This document shows positions 43,893 through 53,785 of a stretch of DNA of 64,000 nt, one piece after another; within the stretch, counting starts at the first letter, position 1; each line of letters starts with the position of its first letter. Location: positions 588,349 to 652,348 of the forward strand of contig NZ_AUHB01000001.1 in NCBI RefSeq assembly GCF_000422965.1. Reading direction: 5' to 3'. Made by a program: the position numbers and the translations under genes. Under the pieces are notes generated by a model that ran no database searches, was not told the DNA's origin, and saw only the letters and a program-made list of their open reading frames with translations. Origin of the DNA: Pleomorphomonas oryzae DSM 16300 (GTDB taxonomy: Bacteria; Pseudomonadota; Alphaproteobacteria; Rhizobiales; Pleomorphomonadaceae).

Positions 43893-44593
43893 GATGCCGC
43901 CGCGCAAGAACCGAGCCGGAAACCGATGCCATGCACAGTTTCGATGGCCGTAACGCACCCGGCCGCTCCGAGCTTGGCGCGAATGTTGCGAATGTGGCTG
44001 TCGACAGTGCGGTCGGAGACGTGGATGGCATCCGGCCAAGCCGTCTCGAGGATCCGCTCGCGATCGAACACCTGGTTCGGCCGGCTCATCAGCGCCCGTA
44101 GAATGGCAAACTCCTGAGCCGTAAGGGCCACCGGCTGCTCGTCGACAAAGGTGCGATACCCATCGGGATCGAGCGAGACGATGCCCCGGCCGAGGCGACG
44201 CTCCTCGGATTTCACCTCCCTCGGCCCCAGACTGCGTTTCAGGATGGCGGCGACGCGCGCCACCAGTTCGCGCGGCGAGAACGGCTTGGTGACATAATCG
44301 TCGCCGCCGAGCTCGAGCCCCAATATGCGATCGATTTCCTCATCGCGGGCCGACAGGAACAGGATCGGCGCCTCGCTGACCTTGCGGATTTCGCGGCAGG
44401 CAGCGAACCCGTCCATCTCCGGCATGCCGATGTCGAGAACGACGAGGTCGGGCGCCTCGGCGGCAAACAGGGTCAGCGCTTGCCGGCCATCGCCTGCGGC
44501 ACGCGTGCGGTGACCGGCCTTTTCCAAGGCAAAGGTAATCACCGAGCGGATGGCGGGATCGTCATCGACCACCAAGATGGAAGCAGACTGCAT
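43889..44593 (-). CDS. OmpR-family response regulator (CreB-like)
   Basis: A 234-residue regulator. The receiver domain has the acidic pair VVDDD, the phosphoacceptor Asp54 in LVVLDIGMPEMDG, and the switch Lys in GGDDYVTKPFSPRELVARV. The winged-helix DNA-binding domain follows (ALTAQEFAILRALMSRPNQV, then VDSHIRNIRAKLGA). It lies seven bases after the DUF4173 gene and overlaps the kinase, so the three form one operon and the regulator may control the membrane-protein gene. Targets are not visible. Confidence 0.95.
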   Translation of the reverse strand: MQSASILVVDDDPAIRSVITFALEKAGHRTRAAGDGRQALTLFAAEAPDLVVLDIGMPEMDGFAACREIRKVSEAPILFLSARDEEIDRILGLELGGDDYVTKPFSPRELVARVAAILKRSLGPREVKSEERRLGRGIVSLDPDGYRTFVDEQPVALTAQEFAILRALMSRPNQVFDRERILETAWPDAIHVSDRTVDSHIRNIRAKLGAAGCVTAIETVHGIGFRLGSCAAAS

Positions 44594-44600
44594 GGCGAGG

Positions 44601-46133
44601 TCACCGGGGTTCGTGAACGGTCCACAGAGGCGCTTGCGACAAATAGCGCTTCAGCCGCCAATCCGCAAAGCTCCAGGTTCGCCAGCCAAGATCGGTGGTA
44701 CGAACGTCGATTGCCGCCTGATCGCGCCAATCGTCGAGAGATGTGTAGTCCCCTATGTTTTGGTTGTAGACGGACAGGCTATCGCCATGTCCGGCCAAGA
44801 TGTCGCGGTGGGCGTCGAGCGCCGGTATGGCCCGTGGCCCAAAGGTGTGGATGAGGTAGATAAGGTCGAGATCCGGCCCCTGCCCTGTGGCCTGGCGCGA
44901 ATGAGCAATGTTGAAGCTCGTGACCAGGCCGGCAAAATCCACAAAGCAGCACGCCCAGAGCGTGAGGAGAGCCGTGCCCGCATTCACGCCCAGCAGCCAG
45001 CGTGTAGAACATTCCTTGAAAATACGGATCAGGATGGTGACGAAGCCGAAGGCGACCAGTCCCATCCAAGCAAAGGCTGCCACACGCCAGAGCGTCAGCG
45101 AATAGGCTTCGACATAAAGATCGAGGCGGAGCATCGACGAGGCGACCAGCAGTAGCCCTTGCCCAACGAAGACGGTCAGGAGAGGCTGCAAGTCCCTCGG
45201 GTGTCGCTCACCCTGCCGACGGCGAAGCGCAATCAGAACGAAGGCGGCGGCCACCATCGCGGCTGCCATCAGCGGATAGGCGCCACGATGAGCATATTCG
45301 GCGTGGGTCATCCCTTCCGGCAGAGCCATTCCACCCCATAGATAACCGAGATCGGTGAACGTCTGCAGCGCAAACAACAGGTTGAAGGAGATGAGCGACC
45401 GCCGGATGGCGATGTCGTCGAGAAAGCCCGCCCAAAGGCCGTTCATGACCGGCAAGCAGACGGGCGCTTTTGAGGCACGCCGCTTTCTGACGAGATGCAG
45501 GAACGGCCAGACGACAAGCGCTGTCATCATCCAGAAGAGGACACGCTGAACATAGCCGCCCATCGGATAGTCAGGCTGCAACAAGATGGCCCAGCGGTCG
45601 ATGACCGGGTTGGCGATGAGAAACACGGCGAGGAAGAAGGACGACAGGCCAACGGGCACAATCCAGCTGGTGATGTCGAAGCGCAACCCTCCACGCCGGA
45701 TCACCGCTCGCCTGACGCGCAGCAAATCGCGGCTAAGCCGCAACCAACCGACGAGGGGCAGCAGAAGGGCTGTCCTGGCAATCGGCATCCAGCCCACGGC
45801 GCCATGAACGAACAAAACGGCGCCGACAAAGGAAAAGCCGATGGCGAGTGGAACGGACAGCGGATCGGCATCGAAGATCAATGCAACGGTGGCCGCCAGC
45901 AGGAGGGCGGCGGCGGCAAGGCGCCAGATCGTGGAAGACCGAAGCTGATTGAACGCCGCAGCCGACACAAACAGCAAGACCAGGAAGAGCGCGATTGGCA
46001 AACCGGCTGCCGGCTCAAAATAGAAGAGGAAGTCGGCGATCGCCACCAGCACGCCAAGAGCGACGAGGCGGCGCCTGACCCAGAGTGCAGGACCGACATA
46101 AATGGAGCGATGCTCAGCGGCAGAAAGAGTCAT
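44601..46133 (-). CDS. DUF4173 family integral membrane protein
   Basis: A 510-residue protein with about twelve hydrophobic segments through residue 400 (for example LVALGVLVAIADFLFYFEPA; LFALQTFTDLGYLWGGMALP). A soluble C-terminal domain contains NIAHSRQATGQGPDLDLIYL, FGPRAIPALDAHRDILAG and LDDWRDQAAIDVRTTDLGWR. These are marks of DUF4173. Function unknown. It is the first gene of an operon with a CreBC-like two-component system, as in other alphaproteobacteria, and may be a regulated or sensing partner; that link is inference. Confidence 0.9.
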   Translation of the reverse strand: MTLSAAEHRSIYVGPALWVRRRLVALGVLVAIADFLFYFEPAAGLPIALFLVLLFVSAAAFNQLRSSTIWRLAAAALLLAATVALIFDADPLSVPLAIGFSFVGAVLFVHGAVGWMPIARTALLLPLVGWLRLSRDLLRVRRAVIRRGGLRFDITSWIVPVGLSSFFLAVFLIANPVIDRWAILLQPDYPMGGYVQRVLFWMMTALVVWPFLHLVRKRRASKAPVCLPVMNGLWAGFLDDIAIRRSLISFNLLFALQTFTDLGYLWGGMALPEGMTHAEYAHRGAYPLMAAAMVAAAFVLIALRRRQGERHPRDLQPLLTVFVGQGLLLVASSMLRLDLYVEAYSLTLWRVAAFAWMGLVAFGFVTILIRIFKECSTRWLLGVNAGTALLTLWACCFVDFAGLVTSFNIAHSRQATGQGPDLDLIYLIHTFGPRAIPALDAHRDILAGHGDSLSVYNQNIGDYTSLDDWRDQAAIDVRTTDLGWRTWSFADWRLKRYLSQAPLWTVHEPR

Positions 46134-46554
46134 GAGCGAATGATTCCGGTTGAGAGCGGGGCAGGCGGCGCAAGACGCGCGACAGGTATCGCCGTCGCGT
46201 CATGCGGCGCGGGAGCGAGGCGGCTTGGCGCGGCTTTGTTGGCGGGCGTCGGTTCGGCGAGCCACCAGGCATCCCGGACGAGACGATCGGGAAGGCAATG
46301 GGTGGGGAAAGGATGAGGGCGGACACGCATCGACATGCCCTGTCGTCGCATGCCGGATCGCAGCGGATTGGGCGGATTTCAGCAGCTTCTCAGGTTTTTT
46401 GTGCAGGGCTCGTGCAGGACTGGCGTCAGCCGTCGACCGGCTCCGTAGGAAGCCGTACTCCGCTTGGAATCCACCACCTTAAAGAGTAGAAGAGCCCGTC
46501 GCATCCCTTGATGTAGCCGAGGCGTCTTGGATTGGTGAGTTCGGGTTTCACGCC
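46134..46554. other. Intergenic stretch without a supported gene
   Basis: About 420 bp between the divergent DUF4173 gene and a small membrane-protein gene. A frame at 46202-46489 is open but shows no family-like sequence or ribosome site. It should hold the promoter of the leftward three-gene operon. Confidence 0.55.
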
Positions 46555-46941
46555 ATGATCGAAGCCGATAGACCGACCTGTGGCAGGCTCTGTGACATCA
46601 ACTCGCTGTCATGGTCCAAGACAAAACGTGCCTACGAGGAAGGGCGAATCGCGCTCCACGTCGACCGTCGTTCAGCTTTGAAAACAACGTTCAGCGGCAC
46701 CGGGACAGGTTTCCTGATATTCCTGCTCGGGATAGCCATGTCCGCTGCCATTGTGACGGGCATCGCATTGGCCGCCTTCTTCGCATGGTGGTGGCTTTTT
46801 GTTGGGGCCGCGTTTGCCATTCTTCTATTGGGCCTGTCACATCACGTGACCATCACAGCGATCAGAAAAGCGGTGTTTCTGGACGAACGCTTGTTCCTCG
46901 TCTTGCGTGACAAGCGAATTATCAGGTTCGAAATGCGGTGA
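46555..46941 (+). CDS. Small hypothetical membrane protein
   Basis: A 128-residue protein with two membrane segments (FLIFLLGIAMSAAIVTGIAL and WWWLFVGAAFAILLLGLS) after a polar N-terminus, ending in a charged tail (VFLDERLFLVLRDKRIIRFE). The ATG at 46555 has no clear ribosome-binding site. The hydrophobic pattern and the intact frame support a gene, but it has no recognised family. Could be a recently acquired orphan gene. Confidence 0.5.
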   Translation: MIEADRPTCGRLCDINSLSWSKTKRAYEEGRIALHVDRRSALKTTFSGTGTGFLIFLLGIAMSAAIVTGIALAAFFAWWWLFVGAAFAILLLGLSHHVTITAIRKAVFLDERLFLVLRDKRIIRFEMR

Positions 46942-47101
46942 TCCACACGGACGCCGGCCAGGCTGAGTTTCTCCGGCGTTGCGCTTCAGCTCACCGCCGG
47001 CAATTCCGCGACCAGGATCAGCCCGCCCCCGTTGACGATCTTGATAGTCCAGCGGGGCGAGCCGTCATGGCTCACCCCGCTATTGGCGAAATCACCCGAG
47101 G

Positions 47102-49207
47102 TCAGGCGGCCCTGATTGTCGCAAGGAAACTCTGGACGTTGTCCCGCAACTCCTCAGCACGTCGAGCCAAGGAAGAGGCGACGTTCAACATCTGTTTGGC
47201 TTCCGTCCCAGTTTCGCCTGCGGCGTGAGCCACCTGGGTAATGATCTCGGTCACCTCGCCGGTGCCGGCCGAAGCCTGGGTCACCGCCTCGACGATTTCG
47301 AGCGTCGCCTTGGACTGTTGTTCGACCGTCGAGGCAATTTGCCGCGAAGCCGCATCAATGACGCCGATGGTTTCGGCGACGCCATTGATGGCCTGGACCG
47401 CGCGATTGGTGGTCGCTTGGATGCCATTGATCTGTTGGCCTATTTCGCTCGTCGCCTTGGCGGTCTGGTCGGCCAGCTGCTTCACTTCCGCGGCTACGAC
47501 GGCAAAGCCTTTGCCGGCGTCTCCGGCGCGGGCGGCTTCAATCGTGGCGTTCAACGCCAGCAGGTTGGTCTGGGCGGCGATCGAGCTGATCAGGTCGACG
47601 ATGGTGTTGATGCGCGTCGCGGCCTGATTGAGCTCGGTGATGATGCCAGCCGCGGCAGCGGCCTCGCCGACAGCCGACTGTGCCTTCTCGACGGAGTGCT
47701 CCATCTGCCGCGCGATCTCGTTGACCGAAGCGCCAAGCTCCTCAGCGGCTCCTGCCACCGCGGAAACGTTGGCCGAGGCCTCCTCGGCCGCCGCCGATAC
47801 CGACGTTGATTGCGACAGCGTAGCCACCGCCGAGTTATCCAGCGAGCGGGCCGATGCCTCCATTTGGGTCGCCGACGACGATACGGTTGCGACCGTGGTG
47901 CCAACCGCGTGCTCCAGATCATCCGCGAGGGTGAGCATCGTCTGCCGCCGCCGCGCCTCGGATTCGGATTGCAGTTCGCGCGTATGCTGTTCCAATTCCC
48001 TGTTGCGGACCAGGTTTTCCTTGAAGAAGGCAACAGATCGAGCCATCTCGCCGACTTCGTCGCCGCGCTCGGTGGCGAGGACCGCCACGTCGGCGTTGCC
48101 TTCCGCGAGGCGCCGCATGACGCCGTTCAGGAAGGTCAGCGGTCGACTGATCCGGTAGTGGATGACAAACAGACCGACCAACACGATCAACAGAGAACCC
48201 GCCAGCGACATGACGGATATGGTGAGGGCGGATGTCGCCTGCCGCGTTACAGCCTCTGCGCTGCCAACCATGTAATCCAGCGATGCATTTGCCAGGTCGA
48301 CGATCAAGCCGCCGGCGGCCGTGTGCTTGGGCTGCAATTCGGAGATGGCCAGGACGACCGGCTTGCCGCTCGACAGCTGTCCGAACAGAGTTTTCGTTTC
48401 ATCCCATGCGGCGCCGCTGAAATTACCTTCGTCGGCTTTCTTGAAAGCATCCACCACGGCGGGCGCGACCCCGTCCGTCGAAACCGCTTCCTTCACGTTG
48501 GCCCACACGCTCAGCGCGCGGCCGCGATCCTCAAAGGCTGTCAGCGCTTCGTTGGGCTCCCAGGCGCGATCGGCGGCGATCGTCGTCTGCAGCTTTCCCT
48601 GCACCGCGCCGATCTGAACACGCGAGGCCCAGGCAGCTCGCTTGATGGCAAGATACTTGTCAACGGTGCGGTCCGAATTTCGGATGGTGCCGTCAACCAC
48701 ATCTGTCGTGGCCGTCAGCGCATCGAGAAGCTCTTGATAGACGCTTTGAGCAAGCGCGGCGGATTGAGCCTGCCGGCTGGCTTTGGCAAGACCGGCATCG
48801 GTGTCGAGCTGCTGACGTGCCGCGGACACCGCGTCATGTGCCCGCTTGAGACGATCGAGGGTGGCAATCTGCGCTGCGATTCCGCTCGTCCCGATACGCT
48901 CGATGACATCGCCATAGGAGGCTTCCACGATGTCACGATAACCACGCACCTTGGCGAGCTGTTCGGGCTTTGCCGGATCGTCGGCGCTCAGAGACGAATT
49001 GAGCGCTCCACGCTCCAGACGCGTATTGAGCAGCGCCTTGAGGAGAACTCGGCTGGTTTCCGATGACGACAGGATGTAGCGCGCCTCGGCTCGCTGCCGA
49101 ACAGCACTCAGGAGATCCGTCACACCATAGGTAAAGACGGCTATCGCCATCACACCGAGAAAAAAGCCGAGTGTCCACTTGATGGATAGGCCGCCCAAAA
49201 ACCTCAT
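47102..49207 (-). CDS. Methyl-accepting chemotaxis protein with large periplasmic domain
   Basis: A 701-residue receptor. An ATG at 49207 with GAGGCGATC before it is preferred over the TTG at 49258, and gives [20 protein letters not shown] as first membrane segment. The periplasmic sensor is long (about 290 residues, mostly helical). The second segment ([20 protein letters not shown]) leads to HAMP ([20 protein letters not shown]) and the signalling domain with tip [20 protein letters not shown] then [20 protein letters not shown]. Ligand unknown. Stands alone. Confidence 0.94.
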   Translation of the reverse strand: MRFLGGLSIKWTLGFFLGVMAIAVFTYGVTDLLSAVRQRAEARYILSSSETSRVLLKALLNTRLERGALNSSLSADDPAKPEQLAKVRGYRDIVEASYGDVIERIGTSGIAAQIATLDRLKRAHDAVSAARQQLDTDAGLAKASRQAQSAALAQSVYQELLDALTATTDVVDGTIRNSDRTVDKYLAIKRAAWASRVQIGAVQGKLQTTIAADRAWEPNEALTAFEDRGRALSVWANVKEAVSTDGVAPAVVDAFKKADEGNFSGAAWDETKTLFGQLSSGKPVVLAISELQPKHTAAGGLIVDLANASLDYMVGSAEAVTRQATSALTISVMSLAGSLLIVLVGLFVIHYRISRPLTFLNGVMRRLAEGNADVAVLATERGDEVGEMARSVAFFKENLVRNRELEQHTRELQSESEARRRQTMLTLADDLEHAVGTTVATVSSSATQMEASARSLDNSAVATLSQSTSVSAAAEEASANVSAVAGAAEELGASVNEIARQMEHSVEKAQSAVGEAAAAAGIITELNQAATRINTIVDLISSIAAQTNLLALNATIEAARAGDAGKGFAVVAAEVKQLADQTAKATSEIGQQINGIQATTNRAVQAINGVAETIGVIDAASRQIASTVEQQSKATLEIVEAVTQASAGTGEVTEIITQVAHAAGETGTEAKQMLNVASSLARRAEELRDNVQSFLATIRAA

Positions 49208-49701
49208 GATCGCCTCGAATGCCCGCAACTGTTCAACGGAGGATTTCTCGGGCTTCAAGCATCATTAATTCTTTTGTTTTCCGTTAACAAAACTGTCCAA
49301 ATACCACCCAACACGCCGTAAGTGTTGTATTTACTTACGTGGAAAGTTTTAGGGTGTAATTTATAGCACTGTCGATTGAGCGGCCTTGGCTCGGTCTGGC
49401 GCAGGTGCGCATTGACCCGATTCCTCTGCGGCCGGAAAGGATAACCGCTTTATGCCATGCCTTGCAGCATGATCAGGAGCGCAAGTTGATCGGTAACGGT
49501 GTCTCTGTAAGAATGTAGCACTGGCTTCGTTTGTTGGTCTCAGATGTAATTTATGAACCGAAATGAGTCCAGTATTTGATAATGGCTCCTATTTTCATGT
49601 AAATCCTCGGATTTTTTTGCAAAATATCTCTTGTTTACATTGTAGCAGCACCAATAGATGCTTTATTGAAGGCCTATTACAGATCGACCGGACAGGATTT
49701 C
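49208..49701. other. AT-rich intergenic region
   Basis: About 490 bp between the divergent chemoreceptor and CDF genes, noticeably AT-rich. It includes a GTTTT-CCGTTAAC-AAAAC inverted repeat near 49273-49292. No gene seen; promoters for both sides are expected here. Confidence 0.6.
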
Positions 49702-50589
49702 ATGACCCAAACGCTTCGCTTAGCTATTGGCAGCCTTATTGTCGGCGTCACCGTTCTCGGACTGAAGGCCTTCGCCTACTGGCTGACCGGCTCGATCGCT
49801 CTGATGTCGGATGCCTTGGAAAGCATCGTCAATGTCGCGACCGCCCTGGTTGCGCTGATAGCCATCCGTATCGCCTCAGCTCCAGCCGATGCCCATCACC
49901 CCTATGGACATCACAAGGCCGAGTTCTTCAGCGCCGTTCTTGAAGGCGTGATGATCATTGTTGCCGCCGTGCTGATCATCGAAGAAGCCTACAAAGGGTT
50001 TTTGAACCCGCACCCGCTCGACGCCCCGCTTGAAGGCCTACTGGTCAATGGTCTCGCCACGGCGATCAACGGCGTCTGGTGCTGGGTGCTGATCGTGTGG
50101 GGGCGGAGACACAAGTCGCCGGCCCTGGTGGCGGATGGCCATCATCTGCTTTCCGATGTGGTGTCGTCCGGCGCCGTGGTGCTTGGCGTTCTGTTGGCAG
50201 TCATAACCGGCTGGTATGTTCTCGATCCGCTGTTGGCCGGCCTTGTTGCTCTCAATATCCTCTGGTCAGGCTGGAAGGTGGTGAAGTCGTCGCTCAGCGG
50301 ATTGCTCGACGAAGCGGTGCCGGACGACATGCTCACTTCCATGCGCTCCGTCATCTCGGCAGCCGCTGTCGGAGCCATCGAGGTCCACGATCTGAAAACG
50401 CGCCACGCCGGCAAGATGACCTTCGTCGACTTCCATCTCGTCGTTCCCGGAGACATCAGCGTCAGCGCGGCCCACGAGATTTGCGACAAGATAGAACAAG
50501 CCATCAAGGAGGAGTTTGGTGACGTCACCGTCACCATTCATGTCGAACCGGACAACCAGGCTTTGCAGCGCGGCGTTCTGGTTTTGTAG
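49702..50589 (+). CDS. Cation diffusion facilitator (CDF) family metal exporter
   Basis: A 295-residue protein with six membrane segments and a cytosolic C-terminal domain. Metal-site motifs: ALMSDALESIVNVATAL (segment II, D-x3-S), then HHPYGHHKAEFFSAVLEGVM, and DGHHLLSDVVSSGAVV (segment V, H-x3-D), typical of FieF/CzcD-like Zn/Fe/Cd exporters. The C-terminal part has IEVHDLKTRHAGKMTFVDFH and ends VTIHVEPDNQ. The ATG at 49702 is preferred over a TTG at 49666. It is alone; metal specificity is uncertain. Confidence 0.94.
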   Translation: MTQTLRLAIGSLIVGVTVLGLKAFAYWLTGSIALMSDALESIVNVATALVALIAIRIASAPADAHHPYGHHKAEFFSAVLEGVMIIVAAVLIIEEAYKGFLNPHPLDAPLEGLLVNGLATAINGVWCWVLIVWGRRHKSPALVADGHHLLSDVVSSGAVVLGVLLAVITGWYVLDPLLAGLVALNILWSGWKVVKSSLSGLLDEAVPDDMLTSMRSVISAAAVGAIEVHDLKTRHAGKMTFVDFHLVVPGDISVSAAHEICDKIEQAIKEEFGDVTVTIHVEPDNQALQRGVLVL

Positions 50590-50737
50590 CGCCGGCGAGG
50601 CGTGCAGCCGCTTGCCAAACGTATGAGCGGCATATCAGCCCTCGTCCGAATTGCCGCAATGTCGGAGGACGAGGAATCGGTTAATTTGGCCGCGATCGGG
50701 GCAGATCTACGCTCCGATCAAACCTAGGGGGCTCAGT

Positions 50738-51238
50738 ATGGCGGAGAAAAATGTCACGGGTTACTCGACAATACAGATAGTTCTACACTGGCTCATCGTT
50801 GCCGCGGTCTTGTTTCAGCTCATATTTGGCGAGAGCATGACCAATGTCGTCGAAGCTCTGGAGGAAGGTAACGCGCCTGGCGCCGCTGATCTTCAGTTAT
50901 CCTCGGCGCATCTATGGGTTGGCATCGCAATCCTTTTCATGCTGGCTATCCGCCTGGCGATAAGGGTGTTTACGGGCGCTCCGGAGGTAATCGGCGCGCC
51001 AGGACTGGCAACCTTAGCGGCAACGGCGATGCACTGGCTGTTCTATGCCCTGCTGGTCATCGTGCCGGTGACAGGTCTTCTGGCAAAATACGTCGGGGAC
51101 CCGTGGGGTGACATCCACACGATTGGGAAGCCCGTCTTTATCGTCCTGATCGTCCTGCATGCAGCAGCCGCGCTCTACCATCATTTCGTGCTGAAGGATG
51201 AGACCTTGGTACGAATGATAAGGCCCAGAAACTCCTGA
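50738..51238 (+). CDS. Cytochrome b561 family protein
   Basis: A 166-residue, four-helix membrane cytochrome. The first helix carries IVLHWLIVAAVLFQLIFGES (heme His), and later helices carry SSAHLWVGIAILFMLAIRLA, MHWLFYALLVIVPVTGLLAK and HTIGKPVFIVLIVLHAAAAL followed by YHHFV. The paired His residues bind two b hemes. The start ATG at 50738 is the only one with the family-like N-terminus. It may pass electrons between quinol and a periplasmic partner or dispose of superoxide; partner unknown. Confidence 0.94.
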   Translation: MAEKNVTGYSTIQIVLHWLIVAAVLFQLIFGESMTNVVEALEEGNAPGAADLQLSSAHLWVGIAILFMLAIRLAIRVFTGAPEVIGAPGLATLAATAMHWLFYALLVIVPVTGLLAKYVGDPWGDIHTIGKPVFIVLIVLHAAAALYHHFVLKDETLVRMIRPRNS

Positions 51239-51573
51239 CAAGGAGGCCTGAAAAGCGGCGTGGCGGTCGTTGCGTTATGCCCGCCACACCGCTCTTGCGC
51301 AGAGAACAGCGGGTTCGGCGAACCTGTTCGCTTCTGGATGCCTTGGAGGCACCAGGGCACGCATCCCGCCGCAGCTGGTGTTGATTTCCGCGATGATCAC
51401 AGGTGAACAACCGGCTCACCGGAAGAGCTGCATGCCGTTTCTCGATCCGCGCCAAACCGCCTTGAAAATGGAAATTGGCGCCAAAAGGTTTGTTGCTTCA
51501 TATTCGCATCAGGCTGAGCTGGTAAGGCGGAGCCACCTGGACGTTATCCGAAGTATCCTGGGGCAAACGTAGT
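51239..51573. other. Intergenic region without a supported gene
   Basis: About 335 bp; a frame at 51270-51572 is open but its sequence looks like chance coding. No hairpin or operator stood out. Confidence 0.5.
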
Positions 51574-52401
51574 ATGAGTGAACCAGGAAACGGGCGCCTT
51601 CATGAAGGCCTCCTTGCCATAGTTGCGATCTTCATGATCGACCCGGCACATGCGGCCGACATGCAGACAGGGGCAGCAAAAGGGTCCGGCCTTGTTATTA
51701 CTCTGGGCGCCTCCGCCGAGATCTCGCCGGATTACCCCGGCGCGCGCAAATCAGGCCTCAGCGCCCTTCCCTCGATCGACATCCGGCGTTTCGACGAGGT
51801 CGAAGAATTGTCGGCTCTCGACGACGGCATCGACTATGGCCTTTTGTACGTTGCCGGATTCGAGCTTGGCCCGGTGATCGGCTTTCGCGATCGCCGGAAC
51901 TCTGCGTCTGCAGGCCTCAAGGGATTGCACGACGTCGCGTTCGACGTTGATGCGGGCGCCTTTCTTCAGACTTGGATCATCCCCGATCGGCTTCGCTTTC
52001 GCACCGAAGTCCGCCAAGCCCTCAGCAACGGCAGTGGCTTGCAAGTCGATACCGGCGTCGATTGGTTCACCCGCCTCGGCGAAGATTGGGTTCTCGCGAT
52101 AGGACCTCGTCTCTCCTTTGCCGACGCGTCCTATATGCAAAGTTACTTTGGCGTTTCGGCCGGCGAGGCCGCCGCGTCCGGTCTGTCGGCTTTCCATCCT
52201 GGAGCGGGACTGAAATCGGCGGGGCTTACAGCCTCGGTCAGTTATCAGATCTCGCCGACATGGTCGCTGGATCTCTATGACCGCCTGGACGATCTGACCG
52301 GAAATGCCGCCAAAAGCCCGGTTACTGCGTCGAACTCCGGTAGACGCCTCCAGAACACGGCCGGCATTTCTCTCAGCCACAGCTTCTCGCTGCCTTTCTG
52401 A
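51574..52401 (+). CDS. MipA/OmpV family outer-membrane protein
   Basis: A 275-residue protein with an export signal ending DPAHAAD. A beta-barrel pattern follows: LVITLGASAEISPDYPGARK near the start, GPVIGFRDRRNSASAGLKGL, WVLAIGPRLSFADASYMQSY and the C-terminal strand ending SHSFSLPF with a final Phe. MipA (scaffold for murein enzymes) and OmpV belong here. The presence of DYPGA and FADASYMQSYFGV identifies the family. Role in this organism unknown. No operon partner. Confidence 0.92.
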   Translation: MSEPGNGRLHEGLLAIVAIFMIDPAHAADMQTGAAKGSGLVITLGASAEISPDYPGARKSGLSALPSIDIRRFDEVEELSALDDGIDYGLLYVAGFELGPVIGFRDRRNSASAGLKGLHDVAFDVDAGAFLQTWIIPDRLRFRTEVRQALSNGSGLQVDTGVDWFTRLGEDWVLAIGPRLSFADASYMQSYFGVSAGEAAASGLSAFHPGAGLKSAGLTASVSYQISPTWSLDLYDRLDDLTGNAAKSPVTASNSGRRLQNTAGISLSHSFSLPF

Positions 52402-52629
52402 ATATGGTCACGAGCACCGAGCGGGAAAGCCGCCAAGCGATGTTTGTGGCACCCGGTTTCGCTTAAGATCGTTCGGTCGGGAGTTGATATTTTCCCAAGG
52501 CGTTTCGCCAAAGACCGACCGTTGGGCAACCTTCACAGAACTGAAGCATGACTGACACATGCGAGGCCTATGCGATGCAGGCTGCCGCTGCAATCGCAGC
52601 CGGCAATGTACAGTTATCGGGGGCACCCT

Positions 52630-53694
52630 ATGTCAATTCTCAAGTCCGTCGCGCTGAAGCTCGGCGCGCTCCTCATCGGCGCCGGTCTCGTGGCAGGCTC
52701 CGCTGCCGCTGCCGAAATCACCGGCGCTGGCGCCACTTTCCCCTACCCGCTCTATTCGAAGTGGGCGGAGAGCTACAAGGCCAAGACCGGCGTCGGCCTC
52801 AATTATCAGGCCATCGGCTCGGGCGGCGGTGTCAAGCAGATCAAGGCGAAGACGGTCACCTTCGGCGCCACCGACAATCCGCTGAAGAAGGATGCGCTGG
52901 CGGCTGCCGGCCTCGTCCAGTTCCCGACCGTCATGGGCGGCATCGTACCGATCGTCAACCTCAAGGGCATCGGCCCCAACAAGATGGTTCTCGACGGTCC
53001 GACGCTCGCTGACATCTACGCCGGCAAGATCAAGACGTGGAACGATGCGGCGATCGCCAAGCTGAACCCCGGCCTCACCCTGCCGGCCTCCGCCATCGCC
53101 ACCGTCTGGCGCTCGGATGCCTCGGGCACCAATTTCAACTTCACCTACTACCTGTCGCAGGTCAGCCCGTCGTTCAAGTCGTCGATCGGCTCCGGCAACA
53201 GCGTGAAGTGGCCGGCCGGCATTGGCGCCAAGGGCAATGACGGCGTTGCCGCCACGGTGAAGCAGACCGCCAATTCGATCGGCTTCGTCGAATACGCCTA
53301 TGCCAAGCAGAACAACGTTGCCTTCACCAAGATGGTCAACGCCGCCGGCAATGTCGTCTCGCCCGACGTCTCCACCTTCACCGCTGCCGCCGCCAGCGCC
53401 GACTGGTCGAAGGCCGTCGGTTTCTACCTGATCCTTGCCAACCAGAGCGGTGCTCAGGCCTGGCCGATGACGGCCGCGACCTTCATCCTGGTCGAAGCCC
53501 GCCCGAAGGATCCGGCTGCCACCGCCGAAGCCCTGAAGTTCTTCGACTGGGCCTATTCGAACGGCGATGCCGCCGCCAAGGCGCTCGACTACGTGCCGAT
53601 GCCGGCCGCCGTCAAGGCTTCGGCTCGTGCCACCTGGATTCGCGACGTCACCGTCGGCGACAACAACGCCCCGCTGTACAAGCCGGCTTCGTAA
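52630..53694 (+). CDS. pstS: Phosphate ABC transporter substrate-binding protein
   Basis: A 354-residue periplasmic phosphate-binding protein. The signal ends AGSAAAAE. The mature part starts ITGAGATFPYPLYSKWAESY, with the phosphate-contact loops SGGGVKQIKAKTVTFGATD and RSDASGTNFNF. It ends in the family manner (RATWIRDVTVGDNNAPLY). The ATG at 52630 has GGGGG upstream. First gene of pstSCAB; phosphate-starvation control by PhoB is likely, but I could not identify a convincing Pho box. Confidence 0.97.
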   Translation: MSILKSVALKLGALLIGAGLVAGSAAAAEITGAGATFPYPLYSKWAESYKAKTGVGLNYQAIGSGGGVKQIKAKTVTFGATDNPLKKDALAAAGLVQFPTVMGGIVPIVNLKGIGPNKMVLDGPTLADIYAGKIKTWNDAAIAKLNPGLTLPASAIATVWRSDASGTNFNFTYYLSQVSPSFKSSIGSGNSVKWPAGIGAKGNDGVAATVKQTANSIGFVEYAYAKQNNVAFTKMVNAAGNVVSPDVSTFTAAAASADWSKAVGFYLILANQSGAQAWPMTAATFILVEARPKDPAATAEALKFFDWAYSNGDAAAKALDYVPMPAAVKASARATWIRDVTVGDNNAPLYKPAS

Positions 53695-53785
53695 CAAAAG
53701 TCGCACGTCGACGACAGAACATTGCGGGGGTGCACGGACCGTGCGCCCCCGTCTCCGCGACCGTAGTTCCGGTCGCACCATCCTC

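Noticed and set aside
46202..46489. A 95-codon frame in the intergenic region
   Set aside because: Reads like chance coding; no start signal and no recognisable motif.
52530..52629. Possible Pho box before pstS (words like CTGACAC on the plus strand)
   Set aside because: Two properly spaced CTGTCAT-type repeats are not present; the match is too weak to report as a site.
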